DNA of 64,000 bases, taken from contig NZ_CP090423.1 of NCBI RefSeq assembly GCF_023518235.1, positions 868,001-932,000 of the forward strand, in the 5' to 3' direction. This stretch comes from Stenotrophomonas maltophilia (GTDB lineage: Bacteria; Pseudomonadota; Gammaproteobacteria; Xanthomonadales; Xanthomonadaceae). Shown one piece after another: positions 8,377-17,496 of the stretch. The notes under the pieces were generated by a model that saw only the letters and a list, made by a program, of their open reading frames with translations, was not told the DNA's origin and searched no databases. The translations under genes and the position numbers were made by a program. The number at the start of each line of letters is the position of its first letter. The first letter of the stretch is position 1.

Positions 8377-8394
8377 ATGCCGCCCTTGCGCCGT

Positions 8395-9135
8395 TCAGCC
8401 CAGGTCGCAGCCGGCCGGCTGCGGCCAGGTGGTGGCCGGCAGCATGTTCTTCAGCGAGGCCGGTGCGTTGATGGCCACGTAGCTGGCACCCAGCAGCTCC
8501 TCCAGATCGGCGATGGTCACCAGGTAGCTGTCCAGGCTGCCCAGGTTGGCTTCATTGGGGATGATCCAGCTGATCGCCTTGGCGGTACCGGTGTTCGGGT
8601 CGCGGGTGATGATCGTCTTCCAGAAGAACTCCGGCGTCGGAATGCCATGGCTGGCCAGGAAGTAGTCGTTGGCGGCATCGCCGTAGACCACACCACCGTA
8701 GACGTCCACCGGCGCGATGTCGCGGTAGCACTCGGCCACATTCTCGGCCTTCACCCAGATGCCCTGGTTGAAGCTGGACACCTGCGGAACGATGTTGGTC
8801 ATGTAGTTGGCGCGACGGATGTAGGTCGCGTTGTAGTCCATGTGGTTGGAGGTGACCAGATGGCCGCGGTCGTAGCCGGACTTGATGCTGGCGTAGGAGG
8901 CGGTACTGTTCTGGCCCAGGCAACCGGCCGGCAGGTCCGGGTCCTTGTAGAAGCTGGACGGCCGCGCCGCCGAACCGGTGTCAGCGGTGAGCGTGTATTC
9001 GTAGCGGGTGGCGCTGTGGATGCTGCAATCGTAGGTCAGCACGAAGCCGCCCTTGTTGAGGGTGACGACCTGGGCCTGGGCGGCGCCGGCGAAGGCGCTG
9101 AGGACGAACGCGAAGACGAAGCTTGCAAGGCGCAT
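8395..9135 (-). CDS. Secreted DNA/RNA non-specific endonuclease
   Basis: 246 residues with a signal peptide cleaved after about AGAAQA. The beta-beta-alpha-Me active site is present: YDRGHLV (residues ~88-94, His92 as general base) and NIVPQVSSFNQGIW, which provides the metal-binding Asn plus the conserved Gln and Trp of the Serratia nuclease (NucA) family. It should degrade extracellular or periplasmic nucleic acid with Mg2+. Cys residues in the mature part (about positions 37, 72, 155 and 243) could form disulfides. It stands alone, with its own terminator hairpin downstream. Confidence 0.9.
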   Translation of the reverse strand: MRLASFVFAFVLSAFAGAAQAQVVTLNKGGFVLTYDCSIHSATRYEYTLTADTGSAARPSSFYKDPDLPAGCLGQNSTASYASIKSGYDRGHLVTSNHMDYNATYIRRANYMTNIVPQVSSFNQGIWVKAENVAECYRDIAPVDVYGGVVYGDAANDYFLASHGIPTPEFFWKTIITRDPNTGTAKAISWIIPNEANLGSLDSYLVTIADLEELLGASYVAINAPASLKNMLPATTWPQPAGCDLG

Positions 9136-9433
9136 TGCGGTTCTCCAGCAGAAGATTCAGGGCGCAGCGGTCCACCTCGCCCTGGCCGTAGCCAGGTCGT
9201 TGGGGAGGCACTGCGGATGCGGAATGCGGGTGCTGCCGATTGCGGTGGAGCGTGACCGCGGCGAAGCGGCCAGACCGGCCGCGCGGTGCCACAAGCGTCA
9301 CAAGCTGTCGTCTTTCGGTCAACGAGGAAAAGGCGAACCTGTGACAGTGCGCAAGCACTGGCGACGTGTCAGATCAGGCGATGGGTGGGTGAAATGCGCG
9401 CGTGCTAAGGCCCGGCATTGCCTGCCGAACAGA
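9136..9433. other. Intergenic region, no gene seen
   Basis: 298 bases between the endonuclease start and the end of the HExxH protein gene. It should hold the endonuclease promoter. I see no convincing sigma-70 pair, RNA gene or strong hairpin. Confidence 0.4.
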
Positions 9434-10738
9434 TCAGGGCTGCGCCTTCAGCATGTAGTCGCCAGCGCGTGCACCGGCCACCACCGACCAGCCCGGCGCG
9501 AGCTGCAGCGACCACCCGTCACCCTGCAGAAGCGGCCCGCCCGTTGCCGGGGCCTGCACGAGCACGGCTTTCCAGTCGCTCTGCATCAGCGCACCGTCGG
9601 TCACCTGCAGCGTGCCCCAGTCATCGGTCAGGCGCAGCGTCGGATACACCGCGCCGCTGCCCGGCAACGGCTGCACGCTGTTGGGGTCGAACTGGATGCG
9701 CATGCGGCGCAGGTCCAGCCGCAGCACCGGCCCGGTCACGAAACGCGCGTGGTTGCGTTCAATCTGTGCCTGCCGATGCTGCGCGCGCAGCGTTTCAGCG
9801 CGGTGAAGCGCTGCACCGTCGTAGCGGTTGGCCGCCGCGCGCATCGCCGGTTCGTCCAGGGCTGGTTCGATGCGCGACGCCTGCGCAAGCAGCGTACCGA
9901 GATCGCGGGCGTGCTGGCCGAGCGCGCTGCGCCAGCGCGGTGCGGCCTGGTCCAGCAGCAGGCCGTAGGCCGGGCCGGTGGCATAGGCGAACGATCGGAC
10001 GAAGCTGCGGTCGTCGACGTGTGCGCGAAGATCGTGCAGCGCGGCCTCGATACGTGCGGCCGGTGTCGGATTGCCGACCCGCACGCCGGTGTATTCAGCC
10101 AGGCCCTCGTTCAATTCCAGCGCCGCCTCCTCCTTCGCGGCCGCGGGGAAACGTCGATGGCGCTCGGCCCGGAAGGCGAGAGCGTCGCTCAGCGCGACGC
10201 GTCGGGCGTCGCCGTCGTTGGCCGACAGTGCGGCGGCCAGTGCGCGCCATTCCAGTTGCAGCAGATAGCGCCCATCGAGGGTGTCGAGATGATCATTACC
10301 GCCTTCGGCCGGCCTGGCGATGGGTAGTGCCGGCTGCAGGCGATGGAACATCTCGTGCGCCAGCAACGTGCGGCGCCGCGCGTCATCCTGTGGCAGTGGC
10401 CACAGCAGTTGTGTCCAGCGTGTGCCGGACCAGTCGATGGCGGTGTTGGCCACCAGTGCATCGGGGGGCAGCTGGCCGACGAAGACCGCGCCACGCGCGC
10501 TCAGGGCGCCCTGTGCATCGTGCTGCGATGCCTTCAGCTCACGGCTGGCGGCATCGACCAGCATCATCGGTCCACAGAGCGATGCGCCCCACAGCGCGCC
10601 GTCGTCAGCGCGACACAGCGCATCGGCTTCCCTGAAAACAGCATGCGCCGCAGCATCGGCCATCGGTGCTTCAACCGCGCCCGCCCGCCCGATCACGCAA
10701 GGCAACAGGCACATCAGTGCGTAACGTCGCAACTCCAT
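9434..10738 (-). CDS. Exported HExxH protein, putative gluzincin peptidase
   Basis: 434 residues from the ATG at 10738, chosen because it starts a signal peptide (MELRRYALMCLLPCVIGRAG); the frame is open further upstream but without coding character. A zinc-protease-like motif HEMFH occurs at residues 128-132, and NEGLAEY at 210-216 offers the downstream glutamate expected of gluzincins (HExxH..E). The C-terminal ~90 residues look like a beta-rich accessory domain. I do not recognise a named family, and proteolytic activity is inferred from the motifs alone. Confidence 0.65.
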   Translation of the reverse strand: MELRRYALMCLLPCVIGRAGAVEAPMADAAAHAVFREADALCRADDGALWGASLCGPMMLVDAASRELKASQHDAQGALSARGAVFVGQLPPDALVANTAIDWSGTRWTQLLWPLPQDDARRRTLLAHEMFHRLQPALPIARPAEGGNDHLDTLDGRYLLQLEWRALAAALSANDGDARRVALSDALAFRAERHRRFPAAAKEEAALELNEGLAEYTGVRVGNPTPAARIEAALHDLRAHVDDRSFVRSFAYATGPAYGLLLDQAAPRWRSALGQHARDLGTLLAQASRIEPALDEPAMRAAANRYDGAALHRAETLRAQHRQAQIERNHARFVTGPVLRLDLRRMRIQFDPNSVQPLPGSGAVYPTLRLTDDWGTLQVTDGALMQSDWKAVLVQAPATGGPLLQGDGWSLQLAPGWSVVAGARAGDYMLKAQP

Positions 10739-10979
10739 GGCATCCCTGCATCGGTGTGTGGCGTGCGCGCATGGTAGCGGTTGCGGCCGATCGCCGTTGG
10801 CGGGGCGATGGCGCCGTCCATACCCGGGCGTACAGCGGGGCACCGCGCCGTCGTGCAACAAAAACTGTGCGACACGTCAAATTTTAGGGTAGTGTCGGGG
10901 TCGCTGCCGGGGACGCAGCGAGGTGTGCAGCGTTGGGGACGACGCGCGGCACCAGCAATTGAAGCACCAGACACCACAG

Positions 10980-10998
10980 CGCCGGCGCTGCGCCGGCG
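10980..10998. repeat. GC-rich perfect hairpin in subtilase leader
   Basis: CGCCGGCG-CTG-CGCCGGCG forms an 8-bp stem with a 3-base loop, ending 32 bases before the subtilase ATG. A second smaller hairpin, TCGCTGC-N7-GCAGCGA, lies at 10901-10921. Together they would structure the 5' leader of the message and could control its stability or translation. Confidence 0.5.
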
Positions 10999-11030
10999 TG
11001 CATCTCGGGCTTTCATTGAAGGGGTATTCG

Positions 11031-14000
11031 ATGCGCAATGCATGGATCAAACGAAGCAAATGGGTCGCGCTGACACTGGTGGCCGGTGCCGCTCTGGCGG
11101 CCGCCGCCGTCGGCGTGCGTAGTACCACCACCCAGTCGAAAACCGGCAATCCCTCGGTGGATGCGCGTGCCGGCAACCCTGCCGGTCCGGCCGCCACCGG
11201 CCCCGGCAGCAGCCTGGGCGAGCTGTCCAACCGCTACATCGTGGTCTACCGCGAGGAACCGCTGGCCACCTACAAGGGCGACATCCAGGGCCTGGCGGCG
11301 CCGGAACGCCTGCGGCCCTCGGCCAGTGCCGCACGCGCCGCGGCGGCCACCGGCAATACGCCCACCCCGCGCATCGCCGTGCAGGGCGCACGCTCGCGCG
11401 ACTACGTGCGCTTCCTGGCCGGTCGCCAGGCGCAGCACGAAGCGCGCATCAACGCCACGCTCGGCCGCAGCGTGCGCGTGGAGCGCCGGATGCAGCACGC
11501 GATCAACGCCTCGGTGCTGCAGATGAATCCGCAGGAAGCCGAGCAGGTGCGCCAGCTGCCCGAAGTGGAGCTGGTGGAGGAGTACAAGGAGTACGAACAG
11601 GACACCGATGTCGGTCCGGGGCTGATCGGTGCCACCGCGCTGTGGAATGCCACTCCGACGCCGTATCGCGGCGAGGGGATCGTGGTCGGCGTCATCGACT
11701 CGGGCATCAACTTCGGCAGTCCGGCTTTCACTGCCCGCGCCGAAGATGGCTACGAGCACATCAATCCGCTGGGCGCAGGCACCTATCTGGGCACCTGTGC
11801 CCCCGGTGGCGTCGATGAGGGACGCTGCAACAGCAAGCTGATCGGTGGCTACGATTTTGTCTGCACCGCACCGGGCAACCAGTGCGGCGTGGCCGATGTA
11901 CGCGAAGAGCCTGGATTCGGCGATACCAACGGCCACGGCAGCCACACCGCGTCGACTGCGGCAGGCAATCCGCACACCGCGTCCTACCGTGGCAACCAGA
12001 TCCACATTTCCGGTGTGGCCCCGCGCGCCAACCTGATCGCCTACGACGCCTGCTACACCGAGGTGTCCAGCGGCCGTGGCCTGTGCCCCAATACCTCGAC
12101 ACTGGCGGCCGTGAACCAGGCGTTGGCCGACGGTGTGGTCGATGTCATCAATTACTCCATTGCCGGCGGCACCGCACCCTGGGGTGAAGCGGTGTCGCTG
12201 GCCTTCCTCAATGCGTCCGATGCGGGCATCTATGTGGCGACCTCGGCCGGCAACTCCGGCCCGGGCCCCAATACCCTGGGGCATCTGGAACCCTGGACGG
12301 GCAGCACCGCCGCGGCTACCCACGGGCGCGGCGACATCGAGCTGTACGCCGCGGTAAGCGGGCCTGGCGTGGTGCCGCCGGAGCTGAGTGTGATCCTGCT
12401 GACCGAGGGCTCCGGTGGCGTGCCGTTCACCACGCCCATTGCCGCCAGCACGCCGCTGCGGGTCAGTGCCGGCATCGACACCGCCAATGATGGCTGCGCC
12501 GCATTCCCGGCCAACACCTTCCAGGGCGCGATCGCGGTGATCCGGCGTGGCTCGTGCAACTTCAGCGACAAGGTCAACAATGCGGCCGGTGCCGGTGCCA
12601 TCGCGGTGCTGATCGCCAACAACCAGCCCACGCCGATCCTGCCCAACGTGGCGGGCGCCACCATCCCGGCCTTCGCCATCGACCAGGCCGACGCCAATGC
12701 GCTGCGCACCTTTGCCAACAGCGTGGGCAATGCCGCTACCGGCGGCATTGCCTATCCGGCCACCAAGGTGAGCAACACACCGGATGTGCTCGGTGATTTC
12801 AGCTCGCGCGGCCCGGCCGGCGTGTTCGATCTGGTCAAGCCGGACGTGACCGCGCCGGGCGTGCGCGTGCTGGCGGTGGTGGCCGGTACCAGCGTGACCG
12901 GCTCGGAGAACGCGGTCGGTCTGATGGATGGCACCTCGATGGCCTCACCGCATCATGCCGGTGCGGCCGCCCTGCTGCGCCAGGCACGACCGGACTGGAC
13001 CGTGCAGGAAGCGCGTTCGGCGCTGATGATGACCGCGCGCCAGGAGGTGATGAAGGAAGACGGCGTCACCCCGGCCGATCCGTTCGCGATGGGCGCCGGT
13101 CGCATCCAGGTCGATCAGGCACTGCGCGCCGGTCTGGTGCTGAACGAGACCAAGGCCAACTTCCTGGCCGCCAACCCCGCCAACGGCGGTGATGTGGCCT
13201 CGCTCAACATCGCCAGCATGGGCAAGCGCAAGTGCCCGGACAGCTGCAGCTTCACCCGTGTGTTCCGCAACGTACTGCCGACCCGGCAGACCTGGACGGC
13301 GAAGGTGACCGGCCTGACGGCAGTGGTGTCGCCGTCGGTGTTTACCCTGGCGCCGGGCGAAAGCAAGGCGGTTCGGGTGATCGTCACCACCGGTGCGGTG
13401 CCCAACGATGGCAGCTGGCGGTTCGCACGCCTGACCGTGGCGCCGCAGGGCGGTGACACCAGCCAGCCGTTGCTGCGCCTGCCGATTGCAGTTTCGGTGC
13501 CGCCGCCGCAGATCGCCGCCACGCCGCCGAGCAGCTCGCTGACCCTGCCCACCGGTGGCAGTGGCTCGGTGAACCTGCAGATCACCAACACCGGCGGTTC
13601 GCCGCTGGAATGGCAGATCGACAACTCCGGGGTAGGCACCCGCACGCTGGTCGCGCAGGCGCCGAACAACGCCAACGGGCGCCGCTCCACGCGCTTCACC
13701 GATGCCGCTTCGGTCGGGGCGCGCGCACAGTTGTCCGCCGATGACTTCACCCTCGGCGAGACCACCGGCATTACCCGCATCGTGGCCGATGGCTTCGTCA
13801 ACGGCGGCTCGCTGGCCACCTCGACCAACCTCAACTGGTCGATATTCCGCGACGTCGGCGGCAACCCGGAAGGCAATCCGGAATCGAGCCCGCAACTGGC
13901 AGTGTGGTCGCATACCGCAACCGTTGGCAGCGCGGGCGTGAGCACGTCTGCCACCCTGGCCAGCATCAACCTGGACATGGCCGCCGCCGGGCAGAACGTC

Positions 14001-14387
14001 AGCCTGCCTGCCGGCCGCTACTGGCTGGTGGTATCGGTGCGCGCGCCGCTGGCCACCAGCTGGTTCTGGTTCAACGCCACCAGCGGCGACAGCGTGTACC
14101 GCGGCGCGATCATCAACCCGGACGGCAGCGGGGCCTGGTCGGCCACCACCGGTGCGCCGGGCCTGGCCTACGGGCTGGGCGGCAGCAACGCCTGCGGTGC
14201 CGGCTGGATCGGTACGCCCTCGCGTGCGCTTGGCCGCATCGTGGCCGGTGCCAACCAGACCACGCAGGTGCAGATCAACGCCGGTGGGCTGGCGCCAGGC
14301 AACTACTCCGGCTTCGTCTGCGTGGGCAGCAATGACCCCACCACGCCGAAGACCGCCGTGCGTGTTGCGTTGACGGTCACACCGTAA
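11031..14387 (+). CDS. Large secreted S8 subtilisin-like protease with PA domain
   Basis: 1118 residues. Order: signal peptide (1-~27); I9-type propeptide starting at NRYIVVYREEP (~65) and ending in VELVEEYKEYEQ (~190); S8 catalytic domain with Asp223 (GVIDSGIN), His302 (NGHGSHTA) and Ser636 (GTSMASPHH); a protease-associated insert between His and Ser, recognised by GAIAVIRRGSCNFSDKV; then a long C-terminal beta-rich extension with an Ig/FN3-like region and a Thr/Ser-rich part. The ATG at 11031 is preceded by AAGGGG and is the only start that opens a signal peptide. A secreted or surface protease, larger than typical subtilases because of the C-terminal extension. The final ~450 residues may anchor it or bind substrate. 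Confidence 0.9.
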   Translation: MRNAWIKRSKWVALTLVAGAALAAAAVGVRSTTTQSKTGNPSVDARAGNPAGPAATGPGSSLGELSNRYIVVYREEPLATYKGDIQGLAAPERLRPSASAARAAAATGNTPTPRIAVQGARSRDYVRFLAGRQAQHEARINATLGRSVRVERRMQHAINASVLQMNPQEAEQVRQLPEVELVEEYKEYEQDTDVGPGLIGATALWNATPTPYRGEGIVVGVIDSGINFGSPAFTARAEDGYEHINPLGAGTYLGTCAPGGVDEGRCNSKLIGGYDFVCTAPGNQCGVADVREEPGFGDTNGHGSHTASTAAGNPHTASYRGNQIHISGVAPRANLIAYDACYTEVSSGRGLCPNTSTLAAVNQALADGVVDVINYSIAGGTAPWGEAVSLAFLNASDAGIYVATSAGNSGPGPNTLGHLEPWTGSTAAATHGRGDIELYAAVSGPGVVPPELSVILLTEGSGGVPFTTPIAASTPLRVSAGIDTANDGCAAFPANTFQGAIAVIRRGSCNFSDKVNNAAGAGAIAVLIANNQPTPILPNVAGATIPAFAIDQADANALRTFANSVGNAATGGIAYPATKVSNTPDVLGDFSSRGPAGVFDLVKPDVTAPGVRVLAVVAGTSVTGSENAVGLMDGTSMASPHHAGAAALLRQARPDWTVQEARSALMMTARQEVMKEDGVTPADPFAMGAGRIQVDQALRAGLVLNETKANFLAANPANGGDVASLNIASMGKRKCPDSCSFTRVFRNVLPTRQTWTAKVTGLTAVVSPSVFTLAPGESKAVRVIVTTGAVPNDGSWRFARLTVAPQGGDTSQPLLRLPIAVSVPPPQIAATPPSSSLTLPTGGSGSVNLQITNTGGSPLEWQIDNSGVGTRTLVAQAPNNANGRRSTRFTDAASVGARAQLSADDFTLGETTGITRIVADGFVNGGSLATSTNLNWSIFRDVGGNPEGNPESSPQLAVWSHTATVGSAGVSTSATLASINLDMAAAGQNVSLPAGRYWLVVSVRAPLATSWFWFNATSGDSVYRGAIINPDGSGAWSATTGAPGLAYGLGGSNACGAGWIGTPSRALGRIVAGANQTTQVQINAGGLAPGNYSGFVCVGSNDPTTPKTAVRVALTVTP

Positions 14388-14405
14388 GGCGCGCGCAGCA
14401 TCCGG

Positions 14406-14426
14406 GCCGGTCCCGCAGGGGCCGGC
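14406..14426 (+). terminator. Hairpin between subtilase and adhesin genes
   Basis: GCCGGTCCC and GGGGCCGGC pair (one G-U) around a GCA loop, 18 bases after the subtilase stop, followed by a short pyrimidine stretch. Probable terminator. Confidence 0.5.
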
Positions 14427-14441
14427 TCGTTCTCCAGCGTT

Positions 14442-14457
14442 TCCGGCCGTGGCCGGA
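14442..14457. promoter_or_regulatory. 16-bp palindrome before adhesin gene
   Basis: TCCGGCCGTGGCCGGA has perfect 7-bp arms. It lies 30 bases upstream of the GTG start of the adhesin gene, a position suited to an operator or an RNA hairpin affecting translation. Confidence 0.35.
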
Positions 14458-14486
14458 GACCTTCCTTGATGGACCTTGGGGGTACC

Positions 14487-15722
14487 GTGAAGACGATGCA
14501 CAAGCACATCCTTGCCGTGGCGCTGGCCATGGCAACCGCGCCGGCGTGGGCCGGTGATACCTGCCAGCTGGACGATGGGTTCGGCGGCGTTTCCAGTGGT
14601 GGCGCGACCGCCGGCGGCGCCGCGTCGATGGCCTGTGGCAACGGAGCCGATGCCAGTGGCGATCTGTCCGCTGCCGTTGGTACCGGCGCCAGCGCCAGCG
14701 GCACCGGCAGCACCGCCATCGGTGCCGCCAGCAGTGCCTCGGGCGACCAGAGCGCGGCGGTCGGCGTGGGCGCCTCCGCGTCCGGCGCCAACAGCGCAGC
14801 AATCGGTGACAGCAGCACCGCCAGTGGTGATTTCAGCAGCGCCAGCGGCTCCGGCAGCTCCGCCACCGGTTCGTTCGCAACGGCGTCCGGTGCCGGCAGC
14901 ACGGCCAGCGGCGAGAACAGCACCGCGGTGGGCAGTCTGTCCGAAGCCAGTGGTACCAACAGCAGCGCACTGGGCAACGGTGCCGTGGCCTCGGCCAACG
15001 ACAGCGTTGCACTCGGCAACGGCTCGGTAGCCGATCGTGCCAACTCGGTGTCGGTCGGCAGTGCCGGCAACGAACGTCAATTGACCAATGTGGCCGCCGC
15101 CACCCAGGGCACCGATGCGGTCAATCTCAACCAGATGAACGCCGGCAACGCCGCCACGCTGTCGTCGGCGAACGGATATGCCGACACTCGGGCCGCCGCT
15201 GCCGTGACCACGGCCAATGCCTACACCGACGCCAGCAGTGCGGCAACGCTGTCCTCGGCCAACGGCTACACCGACACCCGCGCCGCGGCCGCCGTCACCA
15301 CCGCCAACGCCTATACCGATGCCAGCAGCGCAGCAACGCTGTCGTCGGCCAATGGCTACACCGACACCAAATCGGCGCAGGCGGTCACCACGGCCAACGC
15401 CTACACCGATCAGCGCCTGGCCCAGTTCGCCGTGGACAACAACGGCCTGCGCCAGGAGATGGAGCGCCGGCTGCGCCACCAGGATCAGCGCATCGATCGC
15501 ATGGGCGCCATGAGTTCGGCGATGTTGAACATGGCCATCAATGCGGCTGGCTCGCAAAGCCCGCGCGGTCGCATTGCGGTGGGTGCCGGCTTCCAGGGCG
15601 GTGAGCAGGCGCTGTCGATCGGCTACGGCAAGCGCATCGGCGAGCGCGCTTCGTTCTCGCTGGGTGGAGCCTTCAGCAATGGCGAGAAGTCCGCAGGCAT
15701 GGGCTTCGGCGTCGATCTGTAG
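14487..15722 (+). CDS. YadA-like trimeric autotransporter adhesin
   Basis: 411 residues. A signal peptide (to about WAGD) is followed by a head of ~14-residue Hep_Hag-type repeats (SAAVGVGASASGANSAAIG pattern, residues ~45-190). Then comes the neck TQGTDAVNLNQMN, a stalk of tandem 30-residue repeats, a coiled coil (DNNGLRQEMERRLRHQDQRI) and a C-terminal membrane anchor of four beta strands ending FGVDL. Three subunits would form one outer-membrane barrel displaying the stalk and head. GTG at 14487 is chosen because GGGGG lies four bases upstream; ATG at 14496 and ATG at 14469 are alternatives. It is short for the family, so a compact adhesin. Confidence 0.9.
   Translation: MKTMHKHILAVALAMATAPAWAGDTCQLDDGFGGVSSGGATAGGAASMACGNGADASGDLSAAVGTGASASGTGSTAIGAASSASGDQSAAVGVGASASGANSAAIGDSSTASGDFSSASGSGSSATGSFATASGAGSTASGENSTAVGSLSEASGTNSSALGNGAVASANDSVALGNGSVADRANSVSVGSAGNERQLTNVAAATQGTDAVNLNQMNAGNAATLSSANGYADTRAAAAVTTANAYTDASSAATLSSANGYTDTRAAAAVTTANAYTDASSAATLSSANGYTDTKSAQAVTTANAYTDQRLAQFAVDNNGLRQEMERRLRHQDQRIDRMGAMSSAMLNMAINAAGSQSPRGRIAVGAGFQGGEQALSIGYGKRIGERASFSLGGAFSNGEKSAGMGFGVDL
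15150..15413 (+). repeat. 90-bp tandem repeat in adhesin stalk
   Basis: Two full copies (15150-15239 and 15240-15329) and one partial copy (from 15330) of a 90-bp unit coding for AATLSSANGY..DTRAAAAVTTANAYTDASS. Near-identical codons between copies suggest recent duplication or ongoing recombination, which could vary stalk length. Confidence 0.85.
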
Positions 15723-15736
15723 TCGAGGGCCCCGGG

Positions 15737-15759
15737 CAGGGGGCGGGTAACGCCCCCTG
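15737..15759 (+). terminator. Terminator after adhesin gene
   Basis: CAGGGGGCG and CGCCCCCTG form a perfect 9-bp stem with a 5-base loop, 14 bases after the stop, followed by TTC. Confidence 0.75.
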
Positions 15760-15778
15760 TTCAGCATTGAATGCCTGA

Positions 15779-15802
15779 CAACATGCCTCCAACGGCATGT
15801 TG
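15779..15802. promoter_or_regulatory. Inverted repeat upstream of CocE-like hydrolase gene
   Basis: CAACATGCC-TCCAAC-GGCATGTTG has perfect 9-bp arms, about 75 bases upstream of the hydrolase ATG. It is unlike a terminator in base content and its position suits an operator or a leader hairpin. Confidence 0.45.
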
Positions 15803-15877
15803 CGTCGCAAGGTGCCAGCCACCATTCGCACTGGTACGGTCCAGCCCGTTGCATACCAACAACGGGGAGAGACGACG

Positions 15878-17452
15878 ATGCGCAAGCTGGTGCTGATGTT
15901 GATCCTGCTGACGGGCCTGGCACCCTCCGCCTGGGCGGCCACGGTCAAGACCACCCATACCACCATCAACAGCTGGGACGGAACGCCACTTGGCGCCTTC
16001 GTCATCGAGCCGCAGGACGCCGGCAGCGGACGGTTCCCGCTGCTGGTGATGCCCAGCAGCTGGGCTGTGCCCAGCGCCGAGTACGTGGGCGTGGCGCAAG
16101 CCCTGGCCCGCCGAGGCTACATCGTCATCAGCTACAGCTCACGCGGCTTCTGGGAGTCGGGCGGCAACATCGACATTGCCGGCCCGGCCACGGTCGAAGA
16201 TGTCAGTGCGCTGATCGATTGGGCCCTGGACAACACGCGCGCCGATCCGGCGCGGATCGGCGTTTCGGGTATCTCCTATGGCGCCGGCACCAGCTTGCTG
16301 GCGGCCGCGCGCGATCCACGCATCAAGGTCGTGGCCGCCTTGAGCGGCTGGGCCGACCTGGAGGCCTCGCTGTACAGCAACCGCACCCCCAGCGCGCAGG
16401 GCATTGCCTTGCTGGTGGCGGCCGGGCTGGCCACCGGACGCCCAGGCTCCGAGCTGGCCACCATCAACCGCAACGTGCTGCTGGGCAATTTCCAGGGTGC
16501 AGTCGATTCGCTGTTGCCGGTCGCGGCCCAGCGCAGCCCGGCCAGCAGCGTGGATGAGATCAACGCCAACCGGCCGGCGGTGTTCCTCGCCAACGCCTTC
16601 AATGACAGCCTGTTCCCGCCCGGCCAGCTGGTGGACTTCTTCAACCGCCTGCAAGGGCCCAAGCAGCTGCAGCTGCGCCACGGCGATCACGCACTCAACG
16701 AGCTGCTCGGTGCGCTGGGTATTCCCAATGAAGTCTATGAGCAGGCGGGCGACTGGTTCGATCACTACCTCAAGGGCGTGGACAACGGCATCGATCGCCA
16801 GGCCGCCGTGCAGCTGAAGTCGCAGAAGGGCCTGTGGAGCCGCTATCCCAGCTGGCAGGCCACCGGCAATGGCGCCGTCAGCTACGCGCTCACTGCACCC
16901 GGCGGCCTGCTGCTGCCCACCGGCGGCCTGGCCGAGAACGGCCGCAGCACCGGCTGGAACTATCGCATCGGCAGTGGCCTGTTGACCGCTGCCAACTCGG
17001 GCGTGGCGATGGCATCAGGCGCCCTGCAGATGATCAACCTGCCACCGGGCGCGTACATTCCGTTCGTGGGCCGCAATGCCGCCGGCGTCTGGCAGGGCCC
17101 AGTGCAGTGGAGCGCGCGCCGGCTCGATGGAATGCCCGAGCTGCGCGTCACGGTCACGCCCAGCCGCGCCAATACAACGCTGTATGCCTACCTTTACGCC
17201 GAAGACGTGCTTGGCAATGGACAGCTGATCAGCCACAAACCCTACACGCTGCGCGATGCGACGCCGGGCCAGGCACAGACCCTGGACCTGCGCCTGGAGG
17301 CCAGCAGCTGGAACCTGCCGGCCGGCAGCCGCTTGACGCTGGTGATCGACACGGTGGATCTGCGCTACGCCGGCATCAGCCAGCTGGGCGGAGCGGTGAC
17401 CTTCAGCTCGCCGGCCGCGTCGCCTTCGCTGCTGAAGGTGCCGCTGCACTGA
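15878..17452 (+). CDS. Exported CocE/NonD-type alpha/beta hydrolase (S15-like)
   Basis: 524 residues with signal peptide MRKLVLMLILLTGLAPSAWA. The alpha/beta hydrolase core carries the nucleophile motif GISYG at residues 131-135 (Ser133) and RRGYIVISYSSRGFWESGG, the typical Xaa-Pro dipeptidyl peptidase/CocE segment. The region after ~330 is a jelly-roll-like beta domain (RLDGMPELRVTVTPSRANTT..), as in the S15/CocE families. The ATG has GGGGAGA upstream. It acts in the periplasm or outside the cell as an esterase, acylase or dipeptidyl peptidase; the substrate is not determinable. Convergent with the NTase-like gene. Confidence 0.8.
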   Translation: MRKLVLMLILLTGLAPSAWAATVKTTHTTINSWDGTPLGAFVIEPQDAGSGRFPLLVMPSSWAVPSAEYVGVAQALARRGYIVISYSSRGFWESGGNIDIAGPATVEDVSALIDWALDNTRADPARIGVSGISYGAGTSLLAAARDPRIKVVAALSGWADLEASLYSNRTPSAQGIALLVAAGLATGRPGSELATINRNVLLGNFQGAVDSLLPVAAQRSPASSVDEINANRPAVFLANAFNDSLFPPGQLVDFFNRLQGPKQLQLRHGDHALNELLGALGIPNEVYEQAGDWFDHYLKGVDNGIDRQAAVQLKSQKGLWSRYPSWQATGNGAVSYALTAPGGLLLPTGGLAENGRSTGWNYRIGSGLLTAANSGVAMASGALQMINLPPGAYIPFVGRNAAGVWQGPVQWSARRLDGMPELRVTVTPSRANTTLYAYLYAEDVLGNGQLISHKPYTLRDATPGQAQTLDLRLEASSWNLPAGSRLTLVIDTVDLRYAGISQLGGAVTFSSPAASPSLLKVPLH

Positions 17453-17472
17453 GGCGCACCGGCAGCCTGCAT

Positions 17473-17496
17473 GCCACAGCTCAGAGCGGCTGTGGC
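17473..17496. terminator. Bidirectional terminator hairpin
   Basis: GCCACAGC and GCTGTGGC form a perfect 8-bp stem with an 8-base loop between two convergent genes, overlapping the last codons of the minus-strand gene. Confidence 0.55.

Noticed and set aside
12945..15923. 992-residue minus-strand open frame opposite the subtilase and adhesin genes
   Set aside because: It is a GC-rich antisense shadow of two well-supported plus-strand genes, has low-complexity composition and no family features.
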